Source: an uncultured Mucilaginibacter sp.
GTDB taxonomy: Bacteria > Bacteroidota > Bacteroidia > Sphingobacteriales > Sphingobacteriaceae
Assembly (NCBI GenBank): GCA_903891475.1
Contig: CAITEP010000030.1
Span: forward strand, 45,143-109,142
Direction: 5' to 3'
DNA length: 64,000 nt
The position numbers were made by a program, and so were the translations under genes. Position 1 is the stretch's first letter; each line of letters starts with the position of its first letter. The notes under the pieces are model-generated. The model did not search any database and was not told where the DNA came from. It worked only from the letters and a program-made list of their open reading frames with translations. Below are positions 36,191-45,994 of this stretch, in pieces.

Positions 36191-37245
36191 TATTTTTTAA
36201 TATTTCTTTCGTTTAATGCCTGTTGAAATTTATGCGCGTTTACCAAATGGTCGGCCATCGTAGTGGCAAAGTTATGATAACCCGAAAAATCTTCCTTGGC
36301 ACACATGTATATATAACTAGTCTTTTTAGCATCCAATACAGCATTAATGGCGTTAATGGAAGGCATCATAATAGGTCCCGGTGGCAAACCAGTGTGCAAA
36401 TAAGTATTATAAGGTGAATCAAAACTTAAATAGCGAGACAAAACACGTTTTATTGTAAAATCATTTTTAGCAAAAATTACCGTTGGGTCCGATTCTAATT
36501 TCATGCCTTTTTTCAGCCTGTTTAAATACAGTCCTGCAATGGTCGGCATTTCGCTATCGTGCAGGGCTTCGGCATCAACTATCGCTGCTAAAACAGAAAC
36601 CTCCGTAGGTTTTAAACCTATATCACTTGCTTTGTGTAAACGCTTGGGTGTCCAAAATTTGTGATAACTTTCATACATCCGTTTAAAAAACTTTTCGGGG
36701 CTGCTATTCCAAAATAATTGGTATGAATTTGGTAAAAACATGGTATACACGTTTTCGGTGGTAAAGCCATATTGGTGCACAAACCCTTCTGAATCTAACA
36801 AATGGATAATTTGAGTAGAATCAGCCTCAATTTTCTTTCCCACAAAACCAGCAAATTGCTCCTTTAGACGTAAATTTTGAAACGATAAAGTAACCGGCTC
36901 TTGTGAACCTGATTTAAGCATATTAATCAATTTTCTATTACTTAATTCGGAATGAAGACGATACCTGCCCGGTTTAACCCGATTGGTATAATTCATTTTT
37001 TGTGCCGCCCATAAAAAGGAAGCGGTGTCCTTTAAAATGTCTTCTTGTTTTAAAGTATTGTAAACCTCATTAAAGCTGCTGCCGGTGCGTATATATAGGT
37101 ATTCATGACCGGCATTTACATTCGGACTAAAATATTTAAAATAGTAATTTACTCCGTAATAGGTTAAAGATCCTATAATCAATAAAACAATTACTATAGC
37201 TGCCGTCTTTTTTTTATTTCCGGTTGAACCTTTTTTATTTTCCAT
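36190..37245 (-). CDS. mltG: endolytic peptidoglycan transglycosylase MltG
   Basis: A 351-residue YceG/MltG protein that cleaves nascent glycan strands in the periplasm. One N-terminal anchor helix (AAIVIVLLIIGSLTYYGV, about 14-31) precedes a LysM-like region and the catalytic domain. The conserved block AAIVDAEA (catalytic Glu) then IAGLYLNRLKKGMKLESDPTV and GLPPGPIMMPSINAINAVL are present, although the residue before Glu differs from the common VEKE form. Genes for the thioesterase and BrkB follow. Confidence 0.9.
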   Translation of the reverse strand: MENKKGSTGNKKKTAAIVIVLLIIGSLTYYGVNYYFKYFSPNVNAGHEYLYIRTGSSFNEVYNTLKQEDILKDTASFLWAAQKMNYTNRVKPGRYRLHSELSNRKLINMLKSGSQEPVTLSFQNLRLKEQFAGFVGKKIEADSTQIIHLLDSEGFVHQYGFTTENVYTMFLPNSYQLFWNSSPEKFFKRMYESYHKFWTPKRLHKASDIGLKPTEVSVLAAIVDAEALHDSEMPTIAGLYLNRLKKGMKLESDPTVIFAKNDFTIKRVLSRYLSFDSPYNTYLHTGLPPGPIMMPSINAINAVLDAKKTSYIYMCAKEDFSGYHNFATTMADHLVNAHKFQQALNERNIKK

Positions 37246-37320
37246 AATTTACCGATTGAAGGGGGACTGTCAATGCATTCATAACATGGATTGCCTAATG
37301 ACCAGTTAATTTATTGATAA

Positions 37321-38088
37321 TTACTTTTGAGACTGGGTAACTGTAATGTTTATCCGAGTCCCGATGTTAACTTTTGCTGAATCTACCATGTTTGGCGATT
37401 GCGCAATTACTTTTAATGTTGATGAATCAGTTACCGGGCCGTTATACACAATGGTGCCTAAGGTTAGTTTGGCACCTAAAATGGCAAATTTAGCGGCATC
37501 AATATCCAGGTTTATTAAATTTGGTACATTTACCATACTGGCTCCTTCGCCATTACCTAAAACCAAATCAATTTTTGAACCCTTTGGTACTTTACTGCCA
37601 GGTTTAATTACTTGACCATTATAATGTGCTTCTAGTATCCTATCCTTTGCAATATCGGGCTTGTAGGTAGTGTCACCAACCTTTAAGCCGTAATTCGACA
37701 AAGTTGCTAGTGCTTCCCGGTAGGTATAAGGCTCCAAATCTGGGAGGGCTACATTAGGAGCAATGCGGGTAACTACAGTTAGGTATATAGTCCTGTTTTC
37801 CTTAACCATCGTTCCGGGGTCTGGGTCTTGTTGTACCACCGAACCTGGTTTTTCATCCGGAACATATACCGAATCAATTTTATATTCTAAATTCTGCGCT
37901 TTAAGTAAGGCTATTGCTTTATCAATTGGGAGTGTTTGTAGTTGCGGTACCTGTATGCCCGAACCATGACGGGTATAAATACCCAAACTAAAAAAGGCAA
38001 GTAAAAAAACAAAAAGGACCGTCCCAACCGCCATTAGGATGGTGTTTCTGAATTGTTTGGTTTTTAAATAAATCCAAAATTTATTCAT
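37321..38088 (-). CDS. PASTA-domain membrane protein
   Basis: A 255-residue protein with one N-terminal helix (LMAVGTVLFVFLLAFFSLG) and three PASTA domains outside it (starting near residues 45, 110 and 180, each with a VPxL/ALPDL start, a GxV turn and a closing IxLxV strand). Such kinase-free PASTA proteins are common in Bacteroidota and are thought to bind peptidoglycan fragments. The frame continues to 38124, but MNKFWIYLKT at 38088 is the better start. It is divergent from ddl, a cell-wall gene. Confidence 0.87.
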   Translation of the reverse strand: MNKFWIYLKTKQFRNTILMAVGTVLFVFLLAFFSLGIYTRHGSGIQVPQLQTLPIDKAIALLKAQNLEYKIDSVYVPDEKPGSVVQQDPDPGTMVKENRTIYLTVVTRIAPNVALPDLEPYTYREALATLSNYGLKVGDTTYKPDIAKDRILEAHYNGQVIKPGSKVPKGSKIDLVLGNGEGASMVNVPNLINLDIDAAKFAILGAKLTLGTIVYNGPVTDSSTLKVIAQSPNMVDSAKVNIGTRINITVTQSQK

Positions 38089-38274
38089 TTGTTTTAAAAA
38101 TAGCTGGTAATAAAAAACAATCAAACATAGTTCAAAATTTTGGAATTTTATGCTTATTAGACCAATTTAAGTTAAATCTAATGTTTAATAAAAGGAGTTA
38201 TCAATTATTCAAATAGTTTCATAAACCATCCCAAAAAGATTTTTATTTCAGAAACCATCCATCAAAAAATGGTT

Positions 38275-38282
38275 TATATTTG
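38275..38282 (+). promoter_or_regulatory. -7 element of ddl
   Basis: TATATTTG matches TAnnTTTG exactly and ends 6 bp before ATG 38289. The predicted transcript is leaderless or nearly so. Confidence 0.55.
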
Positions 38283-38288
38283 ACATGT

Positions 38289-39278
38289 ATGAAAGCAAAA
38301 AATATCGCCCTTTTAGCCGGAGGATTTTCTGGTGAATATGAAGTTTCTATCAATAGTGCTAAAAACATCGCGGCAAATTTAGACCCTGAAAAATATAAGG
38401 TTTATACCATTTTGGTAGGTCGTGACGGCTGGTTTTATAAGGCTGATGGAATATTAGCCAATGTAGATAAAAACGATTTTAGCATAGTTTTGAATGGCGA
38501 AAAAATAAAATTCGATTTAGCCTTTATTACCATACATGGTACACCCGGCGAGGACGGCAAAATGCAAGGTTATTTGGACATGCTTGGAATACCATATAAT
38601 ACCTGCGACGCCACCACCTCGGCCTTAACAATGAGCAAAACCTTTACAAAAATAATTGTGGAAGGTATTCACGGCTTGCATACTGCCCGTTCACTGCGTT
38701 TATTTGAAAGAGATATGCATGATGTTGCCATCGTATCAGCCACGCTTAAATATCCGCTTTTTGTGAAGCCTAACAACGGTGGTAGTAGTGTAGGCATGAG
38801 TAAGGTGCACAATGCTGCAGCTTTGCCGGAGGCTTTAAAAAAGGCATTTAGAGAGGATAATGAAGTTTTGGTAGAGGAGTTTATTAAGGGAAGGGAATTT
38901 AGCCAAGGCATTGCTAGGTTAAACGGTAAAATTACAGTTTTACCAGCTACCGAGATAAAAAGCTCGAAAGAGTTTTTTGACTACGAAGCCAAATATACCG
39001 CCGGAATTAGCGAAGAAATTACACCTGCCAATTTACCAGTTGATAAACAAGAAGAAATCGCAGGAATTTTAACTGAAATTTATACCCGGCTCAACTGCAA
39101 AGGGATGGTGAGGGTTGACTTTATTTTGTTAGATGGCAGCCATGATTTTTACTTCATAGAAGTTAATACCACCCCAGGGCAATCCAATGGTAGCTTAATA
39201 CCACAACAAGTGCGGGCTGCAGGTTTAAACTTGATGGAATTTTATGGCGAACTAATAGACGGCGCATTCAGAAATTAA
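38289..39278 (+). CDS. ddl: D-alanine--D-alanine ligase
   Basis: Ddl joins two D-Ala with ATP for peptidoglycan synthesis. The 329 residues show MKAKNIALLAGGFSGEYEVS at the N terminus, an ATP-grasp domain (FVKPNNGGSSVGMSKV, LVEEFIKGREF) and the closing EVNTTPGQSNGSLIPQQ with the Mg-binding Asn/Glu. The frame reaches a TTG at 38280, but this lies in the -7 element; the family start is ATG 38289. It converges with mgtA across a perfect terminator stem. Confidence 0.95.
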   Translation: MKAKNIALLAGGFSGEYEVSINSAKNIAANLDPEKYKVYTILVGRDGWFYKADGILANVDKNDFSIVLNGEKIKFDLAFITIHGTPGEDGKMQGYLDMLGIPYNTCDATTSALTMSKTFTKIIVEGIHGLHTARSLRLFERDMHDVAIVSATLKYPLFVKPNNGGSSVGMSKVHNAAALPEALKKAFREDNEVLVEEFIKGREFSQGIARLNGKITVLPATEIKSSKEFFDYEAKYTAGISEEITPANLPVDKQEEIAGILTEIYTRLNCKGMVRVDFILLDGSHDFYFIEVNTTPGQSNGSLIPQQVRAAGLNLMEFYGELIDGAFRN

Positions 39279-39289
39279 CATAAACACTG

Positions 39290-39322
39290 TTGAATAATGC
39301 ACAAAATAGGTGCATTATTCAA
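39290..39322. terminator. bidirectional terminator between ddl and mgtA
   Basis: TTGAATAATGCAC (39290-39302) pairs perfectly with GTGCATTATTCAA (39310-39322), 13 bp with a 7-nt loop, between two convergent genes. There is no strong T tract. Confidence 0.65.
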
Positions 39323-39335
39323 TAACAAAGACTTA

Positions 39336-42050
39336 CTACAACCATTGATCGAACTTTTTAATAAACCAATTTTTTACCAGTTGAGTTAGAAAGCAATAGC
39401 CAAACAAAATCCCGATTAACCAAGGGAAAAAGATGAGTGGCATGGGTTGTAATTTAAAAGCTGAGGCCAATGGCGAAAATGGTATGAATATGCCAATAGC
39501 CATAATGCTGGTGGTCAAGGCTAAAACAGGTGCAGTTGCCCAGCTTTGTATAAAAGGTATTTTGCGCGTGCGAATCATGTGTACTATCAATGTTTGCGAT
39601 AGTAAGCTCTCGATAAACCAACCTGTTTGAAAAAAGCTTTGATGCGCCGGTGAGTTTGCCTTAAAAACAAACCAGAGTACCGCAAAAGTTGCATAATCAA
39701 AAATGGAGCTTAGCGGACCAACGTACAACATAAACTTGCCAATACCACCTGCATCCCATTTACGTGGTGTTTCTATGTAATCAGCATCCATTCTATCCCA
39801 GGGGATAGATATTTGCGATATATCGTACAGTAAATTATTAATCAATATTTGTATGGGTAGCATGGGTAAAAATGGTAATAAAGCGCTTGCACCTAACATG
39901 CTAAACATGTTACCAAAGTTACTGCTGGCAGTCATTTTAATGTATTTTATGATATTGCCAAAGGTTCTTCTGCCATAAATAACCCCTTTTCGTAGCACCA
40001 ATAAATCTTTCTCTAATAAAATAATATCGGCGCTTTCTTTGGCTATATCTACCGCTGTATCAACTGATATTCCTACATCGGCATCTCGTAAAGCTCCTGC
40101 ATCATTTATGCCATCTCCCATAAAGCCTACAGTATGCCCCTTGCTTTGTAATACTTTTACCACCCTCGATTTTTGAATGGGACTTAACTTGGCAAATATG
40201 CTAATCTCATCAATTTGAGTGGCCAGGGTTACATCATCAATACTGTCCAAATCGCGACCAAGCATTATATTGGCAATGGGAATACCTACATCCTGACAGA
40301 TTTTTTTTGAAACTATTTCATTATCTCCAGTCAATACTTTAATATGTACCCCTAATTTTCTCAAGGCGTTGATTGCTAAACCTGCCGATGGTTTTGCAGG
40401 GTCTAAAAATCCTATGAAGCCTGTTAAGGTCATGTTACATTCGTCGGCAACCCCATAGGTAAGTGGGCGTTCGTCATATTCCTTAATAGCCACCAATAAA
40501 ACCCTTAAGCCTTCCTCGTTCAGTTCCTTGGTTCTATCCAATACAATTTGCCTCATTTTTTCGTCCATAGGCACAATCGCGTCAGTATCAATCTCCACGG
40601 TTTTGTCATCACCTGGGTCGTAGGCATGTGTACATAAATCAATAATTTCTTCTACCGCGCCTTTACAAATTAGTAAGTGTTTATGGTTTAGTCCCTCCAA
40701 AATAACCGACATCCGCCTGCGTTCAAAATCGAAAGGTACCTCGTCAATCTTTTTGTAATCCTTTCCATCTTTTACAGAAGGATGTACATCTGCATGCTCT
40801 AAAACTGCTATATCCAGCAAATTCTTAAGCCCGGTTTGGTAATAACTATTTAAATAAGCCCATTTTAAAACCTCTTTATCATCGTAGCCAAAAACATTAA
40901 GGTGCTTTTGCAGAATAATCTTGTCCATCGTTAAGGTACCTGTTTTATCGGTACATAAAATATCCATGGCACCAATATTTTGTATGGCATTCAATCGTTT
41001 TACTACCACTTTACGTTTCGACATGTTTACCGCACCCTTAGCAAGGTTGGCGGTAACTATCATAGGCAGCATGGCAGGGGTTAACCCAACGGCAATCGAA
41101 ATTCCAAATAAAAACGCGTCTAGCCAGTTATGCTTGGTAAAACCATTAATTAAAAATACTAAAGGAACCATTACCAGCATAAACCTTATTAAAAGGTAAC
41201 TTACACTGTTTACTCCCTTGTCAAAACTTGTTTCTGCACGTTTACCTACCAGTGTTTTTGAAAATGCGCCAAAATAGGTACTGCTCCCGGTATTTACCAC
41301 CATGGCTATTGCTGTACCACTTACCACGTTGGTACCCATAAAGCAAATATTATTTAATTCCAGAGGCGATTGGCTTTCATCACCAGTTATTGGTTCACAA
41401 AGCTTTTCAACTGGCAGTGCTTCACCCGTAAGCATCGACTGGCTCACAAAAAGGTCTTTTGATTGCAGCACCCTAATATCAGCAGGTATCATATCCCCTG
41501 CCGAAAGTTGTATCATATCACCCGGAATCAGTTGCTTGATATCAATTTCTATTTTCTCGTTATTCCTAATTACCGTAGCCGTAGTTTTTACCATCGACTT
41601 CAGTTTTTCAGCTGCTTTATTACTCCTAAATTCCTGCAAAAACCTGATGATGACACTCACCATCACCATGGTGCTGATTACCGCAACCGTGGTATAGTCA
41701 TGCTCTCCGGGTTTTGTGATAATAACATCGGTTATGAATGAAACCGAAGCCAATATAAAAAGCACTCCAATAAAAGGGTCGATAAAAGCCTGTAAAAACT
41801 GGATATACCATGCAGGGGCTTTCTCATTCACAATTTCGTTTAGTCCAGTTGTTTCCAACCTTTCCTCAACCTGATGGCTGTTTAAGCCATTTAAATTGGT
41901 TTGCATCGTTATTAAACAAGCATCAAAATCGCTCGATGATATTTTTTTTAGCAAAGTAAGTGCAGTAGTCTCAAATCCTTGTTTGGTGCTATCTTTTACC
42001 AAATTTTTTAAATTATATCTGCTCTTATTTGGGCTTTCTACTACAGGCAT
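39336..42050 (-). CDS. mgtA: magnesium-transporting P-type ATPase
   Basis: A 904-residue P3B-type ATPase that imports Mg2+ across the inner membrane. It shows the cation ATPase N-terminal domain, an actuator (GDMIPADIRV), the SQSMLTGEALPVEK loop, the phosphorylation site LCTDKTGTLTMDKI, MGDGINDAGALRDADVG and a C-terminal set of about five helices. Length fits MgtA/MgtB. It is divergent from mgtE with a 141-bp gap; no Mg riboswitch is visible, so control may lie elsewhere. The start at 42050 is the only ATG ahead of the conserved N terminus. Confidence 0.92.
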   Translation of the reverse strand: MPVVESPNKSRYNLKNLVKDSTKQGFETTALTLLKKISSSDFDACLITMQTNLNGLNSHQVEERLETTGLNEIVNEKAPAWYIQFLQAFIDPFIGVLFILASVSFITDVIITKPGEHDYTTVAVISTMVMVSVIIRFLQEFRSNKAAEKLKSMVKTTATVIRNNEKIEIDIKQLIPGDMIQLSAGDMIPADIRVLQSKDLFVSQSMLTGEALPVEKLCEPITGDESQSPLELNNICFMGTNVVSGTAIAMVVNTGSSTYFGAFSKTLVGKRAETSFDKGVNSVSYLLIRFMLVMVPLVFLINGFTKHNWLDAFLFGISIAVGLTPAMLPMIVTANLAKGAVNMSKRKVVVKRLNAIQNIGAMDILCTDKTGTLTMDKIILQKHLNVFGYDDKEVLKWAYLNSYYQTGLKNLLDIAVLEHADVHPSVKDGKDYKKIDEVPFDFERRRMSVILEGLNHKHLLICKGAVEEIIDLCTHAYDPGDDKTVEIDTDAIVPMDEKMRQIVLDRTKELNEEGLRVLLVAIKEYDERPLTYGVADECNMTLTGFIGFLDPAKPSAGLAINALRKLGVHIKVLTGDNEIVSKKICQDVGIPIANIMLGRDLDSIDDVTLATQIDEISIFAKLSPIQKSRVVKVLQSKGHTVGFMGDGINDAGALRDADVGISVDTAVDIAKESADIILLEKDLLVLRKGVIYGRRTFGNIIKYIKMTASSNFGNMFSMLGASALLPFLPMLPIQILINNLLYDISQISIPWDRMDADYIETPRKWDAGGIGKFMLYVGPLSSIFDYATFAVLWFVFKANSPAHQSFFQTGWFIESLLSQTLIVHMIRTRKIPFIQSWATAPVLALTTSIMAIGIFIPFSPLASAFKLQPMPLIFFPWLIGILFGYCFLTQLVKNWFIKKFDQWL

Positions 42051-42191
42051 TACAAATTTTTAAAATCAACTAAAATTAGGAACATTTTTTTGTTTTGGTA
42101 AGATATATCAAAATTGATTAACAACAATAAAATTTTAAAAACAAAGCTATTTTTAAAGCAAGCTACCAATATTTATGTATTTTAGTGGCTT

Positions 42192-43547
42192 ATGCAATCT
42201 TTTGAAATAGATAAATCGGACCTGCTGCGAATTAAAACCGCACTCGAAGGTAATGATGCTGAATTACAGCTCGTTCTGAACGAATATCATGCTTCGGAGA
42301 TAGCCATGTTGTTCGAAAAACTTCCACTTGAAGACAAAGAACGCATCATCAATATCCTACCCATAGAGGTAGCATCGGAGGTTATTGCCGAAATGGGCGA
42401 GGACCAGAATGCCGGCGAACTCTTAATCAACCTGCATCCCGATAAGCGGAGTGAGATTGTGGAGGAGATGGATTATGATGACGCTACCGACATTATTTCG
42501 CAGCTTGACGAAGATGAACAGCATGAAATTTTAGAGGATATTGACGAGGAGGATGCCAGCAGCATCCGTGCGCTTTTAAAATACGAAGAGGATACCGCGG
42601 GTGGTATCATGAACTCGGATGTTATAAAAATAAACATCAACCTTGATAAAAAGGATGCGCTTGATGAAATTATCCGCCAATCCGAAGAGATGGAGGAATT
42701 TTATACCGTTTATGTGGTGGATGATTATGATGTTTTGCAAGGTATTATTTCAATAAAATCCATCATAAAGGCAAAAGCGGAGGCGCATGTACGCGATTTG
42801 GTCAATACCGATTTTGTGTTTGTTAAAGCTGACCTCGACCAAGAAGATGTTGCCAGCTTGATATCGCAATATAACTTGACCACCATCCCGGTAGTTGACG
42901 ATGATATGCGCTTGCTTGGCAGGGTTACTGTTGATGATATCATCGACGTAATGGAGCAAGAAAACACCGAAGATATTTTGAAAATATCAGGTGTATCGGA
43001 AGATGAGGAACTGGGCGGTAACTGGAAAGACGCGGTAAAAAGTCGCCTGCCTTGGTTGATTATAAACTTGGGAACCGCGTATTTAGCGGCCTCTGTAATC
43101 AGGAGTTTTGATTCAACGGTACAACAATTACCCATTTTGGCAGCTTATATGACCATTATTGCTGGTATGGGTGGTAATGCGGCTACCCAATCATTAGCGG
43201 TAACGGTTAGGCGTATATCATTGACCGATTTGAGCGATAAGCAAGCCTATGATACCGTTTTGAAAGAATTTTTAGTTGGGATGCTAAATGGAGCAGGTAA
43301 TGGACTCATCGTTTTTTTCATTGCTTGGTTTTATGATGCCAATGTTTTACTTGGTTTGGTGTTATTTTTAGCAATGACAGGAAATTTGATAGTTGCCGGA
43401 CTAACAGGTGCCACTATCCCATTGGTATTAAAAAGAGTGGGTATTGACCCAGCCGTGGCATCGTCTATCATCATAACGACCTTTACAGATTGCGCTGGGT
43501 TTTTACTGCCGCTTTGGTTTGCAACCAAACTTTTATTGCATCACTAA
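42192..43547 (+). CDS. mgtE: magnesium transporter MgtE
   Basis: A 451-residue MgtE channel. It has the superhelical N domain rich in Asp/Glu (about 1-130), two CBS domains (about 135-255, VRDLVNTDFVFVKADL and TIPVVDDDMRLLGRVTVDDI) and five C-terminal helices with the MAGMGGNAATQSLAV-like pore region (residues about 315-335, IAGMGGNAATQSLAVTVR). Cytosolic Mg2+ closes the channel through the N and CBS domains. Its pairing with the divergent mgtA gene gives both active and passive Mg uptake in one locus. bioB follows 21 bp downstream. Confidence 0.93.
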   Translation: MQSFEIDKSDLLRIKTALEGNDAELQLVLNEYHASEIAMLFEKLPLEDKERIINILPIEVASEVIAEMGEDQNAGELLINLHPDKRSEIVEEMDYDDATDIISQLDEDEQHEILEDIDEEDASSIRALLKYEEDTAGGIMNSDVIKININLDKKDALDEIIRQSEEMEEFYTVYVVDDYDVLQGIISIKSIIKAKAEAHVRDLVNTDFVFVKADLDQEDVASLISQYNLTTIPVVDDDMRLLGRVTVDDIIDVMEQENTEDILKISGVSEDEELGGNWKDAVKSRLPWLIINLGTAYLAASVIRSFDSTVQQLPILAAYMTIIAGMGGNAATQSLAVTVRRISLTDLSDKQAYDTVLKEFLVGMLNGAGNGLIVFFIAWFYDANVLLGLVLFLAMTGNLIVAGLTGATIPLVLKRVGIDPAVASSIIITTFTDCAGFLLPLWFATKLLLHH

Positions 43548-43568
43548 TAGAAAATAGTATAACAATAC

Positions 43569-44573
43569 ATGACTGAAATTAGATACAATTGGACGAAAGA
43601 AGAAATTGCCGCTATTTATCATAAACCATTACTTGATTTGGTTTATGAAGCGGCTACCGTTCATCGCGAAAATAAGGATTATGCCGAGGTACAGATAAGT
43701 TCATTAATATCCATTAAAACAGGAGGTTGCCCCGAGGATTGCGCTTATTGTCCGCAAGCTGCCCGATATAATACAGGTGTTGATGTACATGCCATTATGC
43801 CAAAAGAGGAGGTTATTTTAGCCGCCCAAAAAGCCAAGGAAGGTGGTGCTTCTCGCCTGTGTATGGGTGCCGCTTGGCGCGAGGTACGCGATAATAAAGA
43901 TTTTGATAAGGTGATTGATATGGTGAAGGCTGTTAATGAGCTGGATATGGAAGTATGTTGTACTTTGGGTATGCTTACCGAGCGTCAGGCGCAACGTTTG
44001 GCCGATGCTGGCTTGTACGCTTATAACCATAACCTGGATACATCCGAAGAAGACTACAAGCGCATCATCACTACCCGAACTTATGATGAGCGCTTAAAAA
44101 CTTTGGAACATGTGCGCAAAGCAAAAATTACCGTTTGCAGCGGTGGCATCATTGGCTTAGGCGAAACGGTTGACGATCGGATTTCGATGCTGAAAACCTT
44201 GTCGAACCTGCCCAAGCATCCCGAATCGGTACCTATTAACGCATTGGTTCCGGTAAAAGGTACGCCACTTGCCGAGCAGCCTAAGGTTTCTGTTTGGGAT
44301 ATGGTGAGGATGGTAGCTACTACTCGTATTATTATGCCAAAAACTGTGGTACGCTTATCTGCTGGTCGTACCGAAATGACAGTTGTTGAACAAGCTTTTT
44401 GTTTTATGGCTGGTGCGAATTCCATATTTGCAGGCGAAAAATTACTGACCACACCCAACCCATCATTTGATACAGACATGGCCATGTTTGAATTATTAGG
44501 CCTTACCCCGCGTAAAGCCTTTAAAAACGGCAAACACGGTAAAATGGTTGAAGAGGAGGCATTAAACGGATAG
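43569..44573 (+). CDS. bioB: biotin synthase
   Basis: This radical-SAM enzyme inserts sulfur into dethiobiotin to form biotin. The cluster motif is [10 protein letters not shown] (Cx3CxxC) near residue 54, with further conserved segments [18 protein letters not shown] and RLSAGR carrying the second-cluster ligands' context. The 334 residues match the family. It follows mgtE by 21 bp, but biotin-synthesis partners (bioA) are 12 kb away, so the operon link is probably incidental. A hairpin terminator follows. Confidence 0.95.
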   Translation: MTEIRYNWTKEEIAAIYHKPLLDLVYEAATVHRENKDYAEVQISSLISIKTGGCPEDCAYCPQAARYNTGVDVHAIMPKEEVILAAQKAKEGGASRLCMGAAWREVRDNKDFDKVIDMVKAVNELDMEVCCTLGMLTERQAQRLADAGLYAYNHNLDTSEEDYKRIITTRTYDERLKTLEHVRKAKITVCSGGIIGLGETVDDRISMLKTLSNLPKHPESVPINALVPVKGTPLAEQPKVSVWDMVRMVATTRIIMPKTVVRLSAGRTEMTVVEQAFCFMAGANSIFAGEKLLTTPNPSFDTDMAMFELLGLTPRKAFKNGKHGKMVEEEALNG

Positions 44574-44594
44574 CTGTTAGTTGCAGATGAACTG

Positions 44595-44642
44595 AAGCAA
44601 TAAATGAAATATGATAAATATTCCATTTATTGCTTTGTTTTT
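44595..44642 (+). terminator. terminator after bioB
   Basis: AAGCAATAAATG (44595-44606) pairs with CATTTATTGCTT (44624-44635), a perfect 12-bp stem with a 17-nt loop, followed by a T-rich run. Confidence 0.75.
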
Positions 44643-44696
44643 AATTTTTAATAATTACTTTCATTCCACCAATTATTAAAATTATAAAACACCTGC

Positions 44697-45974
44697 ATGA
44701 CTAAAAATAAAACGCTTTTTGCCATCGCCCTCATCACCTCCTTGTTTTTTATTTGGGGTTTGGCTTTAAACCTCAACCCGGTATTAATACCTCATTTAAA
44801 AAAGGCTTGTCAGCTCACCACTTTTCAATCCTCTTTTGTCGATTTTGCAGCATATATAGCCTATTTTTTGTTCCCTATACCCGCCGCCCAATTCATGAAA
44901 AAGTATGGTTACAAGGGTGGAATTATTTTAGGGTTAGTGCTGGTTTCGGCTGGCATGTTTCTGTTTTTTCCAGCCGCGGGTATTCGTAATTTTGGTTTTT
45001 TCCTGTTGGCATTGTTCATCATGTTCAGTGGTTCGGCTTTTTTGGAAACCGCCGCAAACCCCTATATCAGCGTTTTAGGCGACCCAAATTCAGCTGCCCG
45101 CAGGATAAACTTGGCACAATCCTTCAATGGTTTAGCATCGGTAACAGCGGGTATAGTTGGCAAGGAATTTATCTTATCAGGTATAACCCTATCCGCCGCC
45201 CAAGAAGCTGCTATGACAGCCCCTCAATTAAAAGCTTATCTGGATAAAGAAGCCTCCTCCGTACAAATGCCATTTTTAATAATTGGTTCAGGTGTTTTAA
45301 TCATCGCGCTTTTAATCTTTATAACCCCATTACCACTTATTGTTGAGGAAGGCGAAGGACAAGCTCAACATGATAAAAAGTCGTTTATTAAAAGATTTGG
45401 CGAACTACTTAGGGAGAAAGAATTAATGGCTGGTGTATTTGCCCAGTTTTTTTATGTTGGGGCGCAAGCTTGTGTTTTTGGCTTTTTTGTTTTATTTGCC
45501 GAGCGAGTGGCAGCTATGGACGAAAAAACCGCTTCCGTATTTTTAATTGCAGGTTCTATTTGCTTTATGGCCGGGCGTTTTGTTGGTACCATGCTCATGA
45601 AAGTATTTTCGGCCGTAAAACTGTTGGCCGTATATAGCTTTATCAATATCATTTTAATTGTATTGGCTGTTTTTCTACAAGGTAAATTACCGGTTTACGC
45701 GTTATTGGGTATCGACTTTTTTATGTCGATTATGTTCCCAACCATCTTCTCATTAAGCATCAGGGGGCTAGGGCATAAAACCAAGGAAGGTTCTTCGTTG
45801 GTTATTATGGCAATTGTTGGCGGCGCTATTTGTGCTTTAGGTTTTGGAATAATTGCCGATCATAGCAATATTCAATGGGCCTATACCATTCCAGGCTTTT
45901 GTTTTGTGTATATATTTATTTACGCCTTTAAGCGAATTAAAACTGCCGAAGGGATACTTTCAACCGCTCATTAA
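44697..45974 (+). CDS. MFS sugar transporter, fucose permease type
   Basis: A 425-residue, 12-helix MFS permease of the FucP/glucose-galactose transporter group. The N-terminal helix FAIALITSLFFIWGLALNLN and the SGSAFLETAANPYISVLGDP segment are characteristic of this group. It would import L-fucose or a similar sugar with protons. The next gene, 20 bp on, is a fucose-type dehydrogenase homologue, which supports a sugar-oxidation role. Other fucose-oxidation genes (lactonase, dehydratase, aldolase) are not in the window. Confidence 0.85.
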   Translation: MTKNKTLFAIALITSLFFIWGLALNLNPVLIPHLKKACQLTTFQSSFVDFAAYIAYFLFPIPAAQFMKKYGYKGGIILGLVLVSAGMFLFFPAAGIRNFGFFLLALFIMFSGSAFLETAANPYISVLGDPNSAARRINLAQSFNGLASVTAGIVGKEFILSGITLSAAQEAAMTAPQLKAYLDKEASSVQMPFLIIGSGVLIIALLIFITPLPLIVEEGEGQAQHDKKSFIKRFGELLREKELMAGVFAQFFYVGAQACVFGFFVLFAERVAAMDEKTASVFLIAGSICFMAGRFVGTMLMKVFSAVKLLAVYSFINIILIVLAVFLQGKLPVYALLGIDFFMSIMFPTIFSLSIRGLGHKTKEGSSLVIMAIVGGAICALGFGIIADHSNIQWAYTIPGFCFVYIFIYAFKRIKTAEGILSTAH

Positions 45975-45994
45975 ATACTGATTTATTAGGTTAT

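Noticed and set aside
42051..42191. Possible Mg riboswitch between mgtA and mgtE
   Set aside because: The 141 bp are AT-rich and I see no M-box or other conserved structure.
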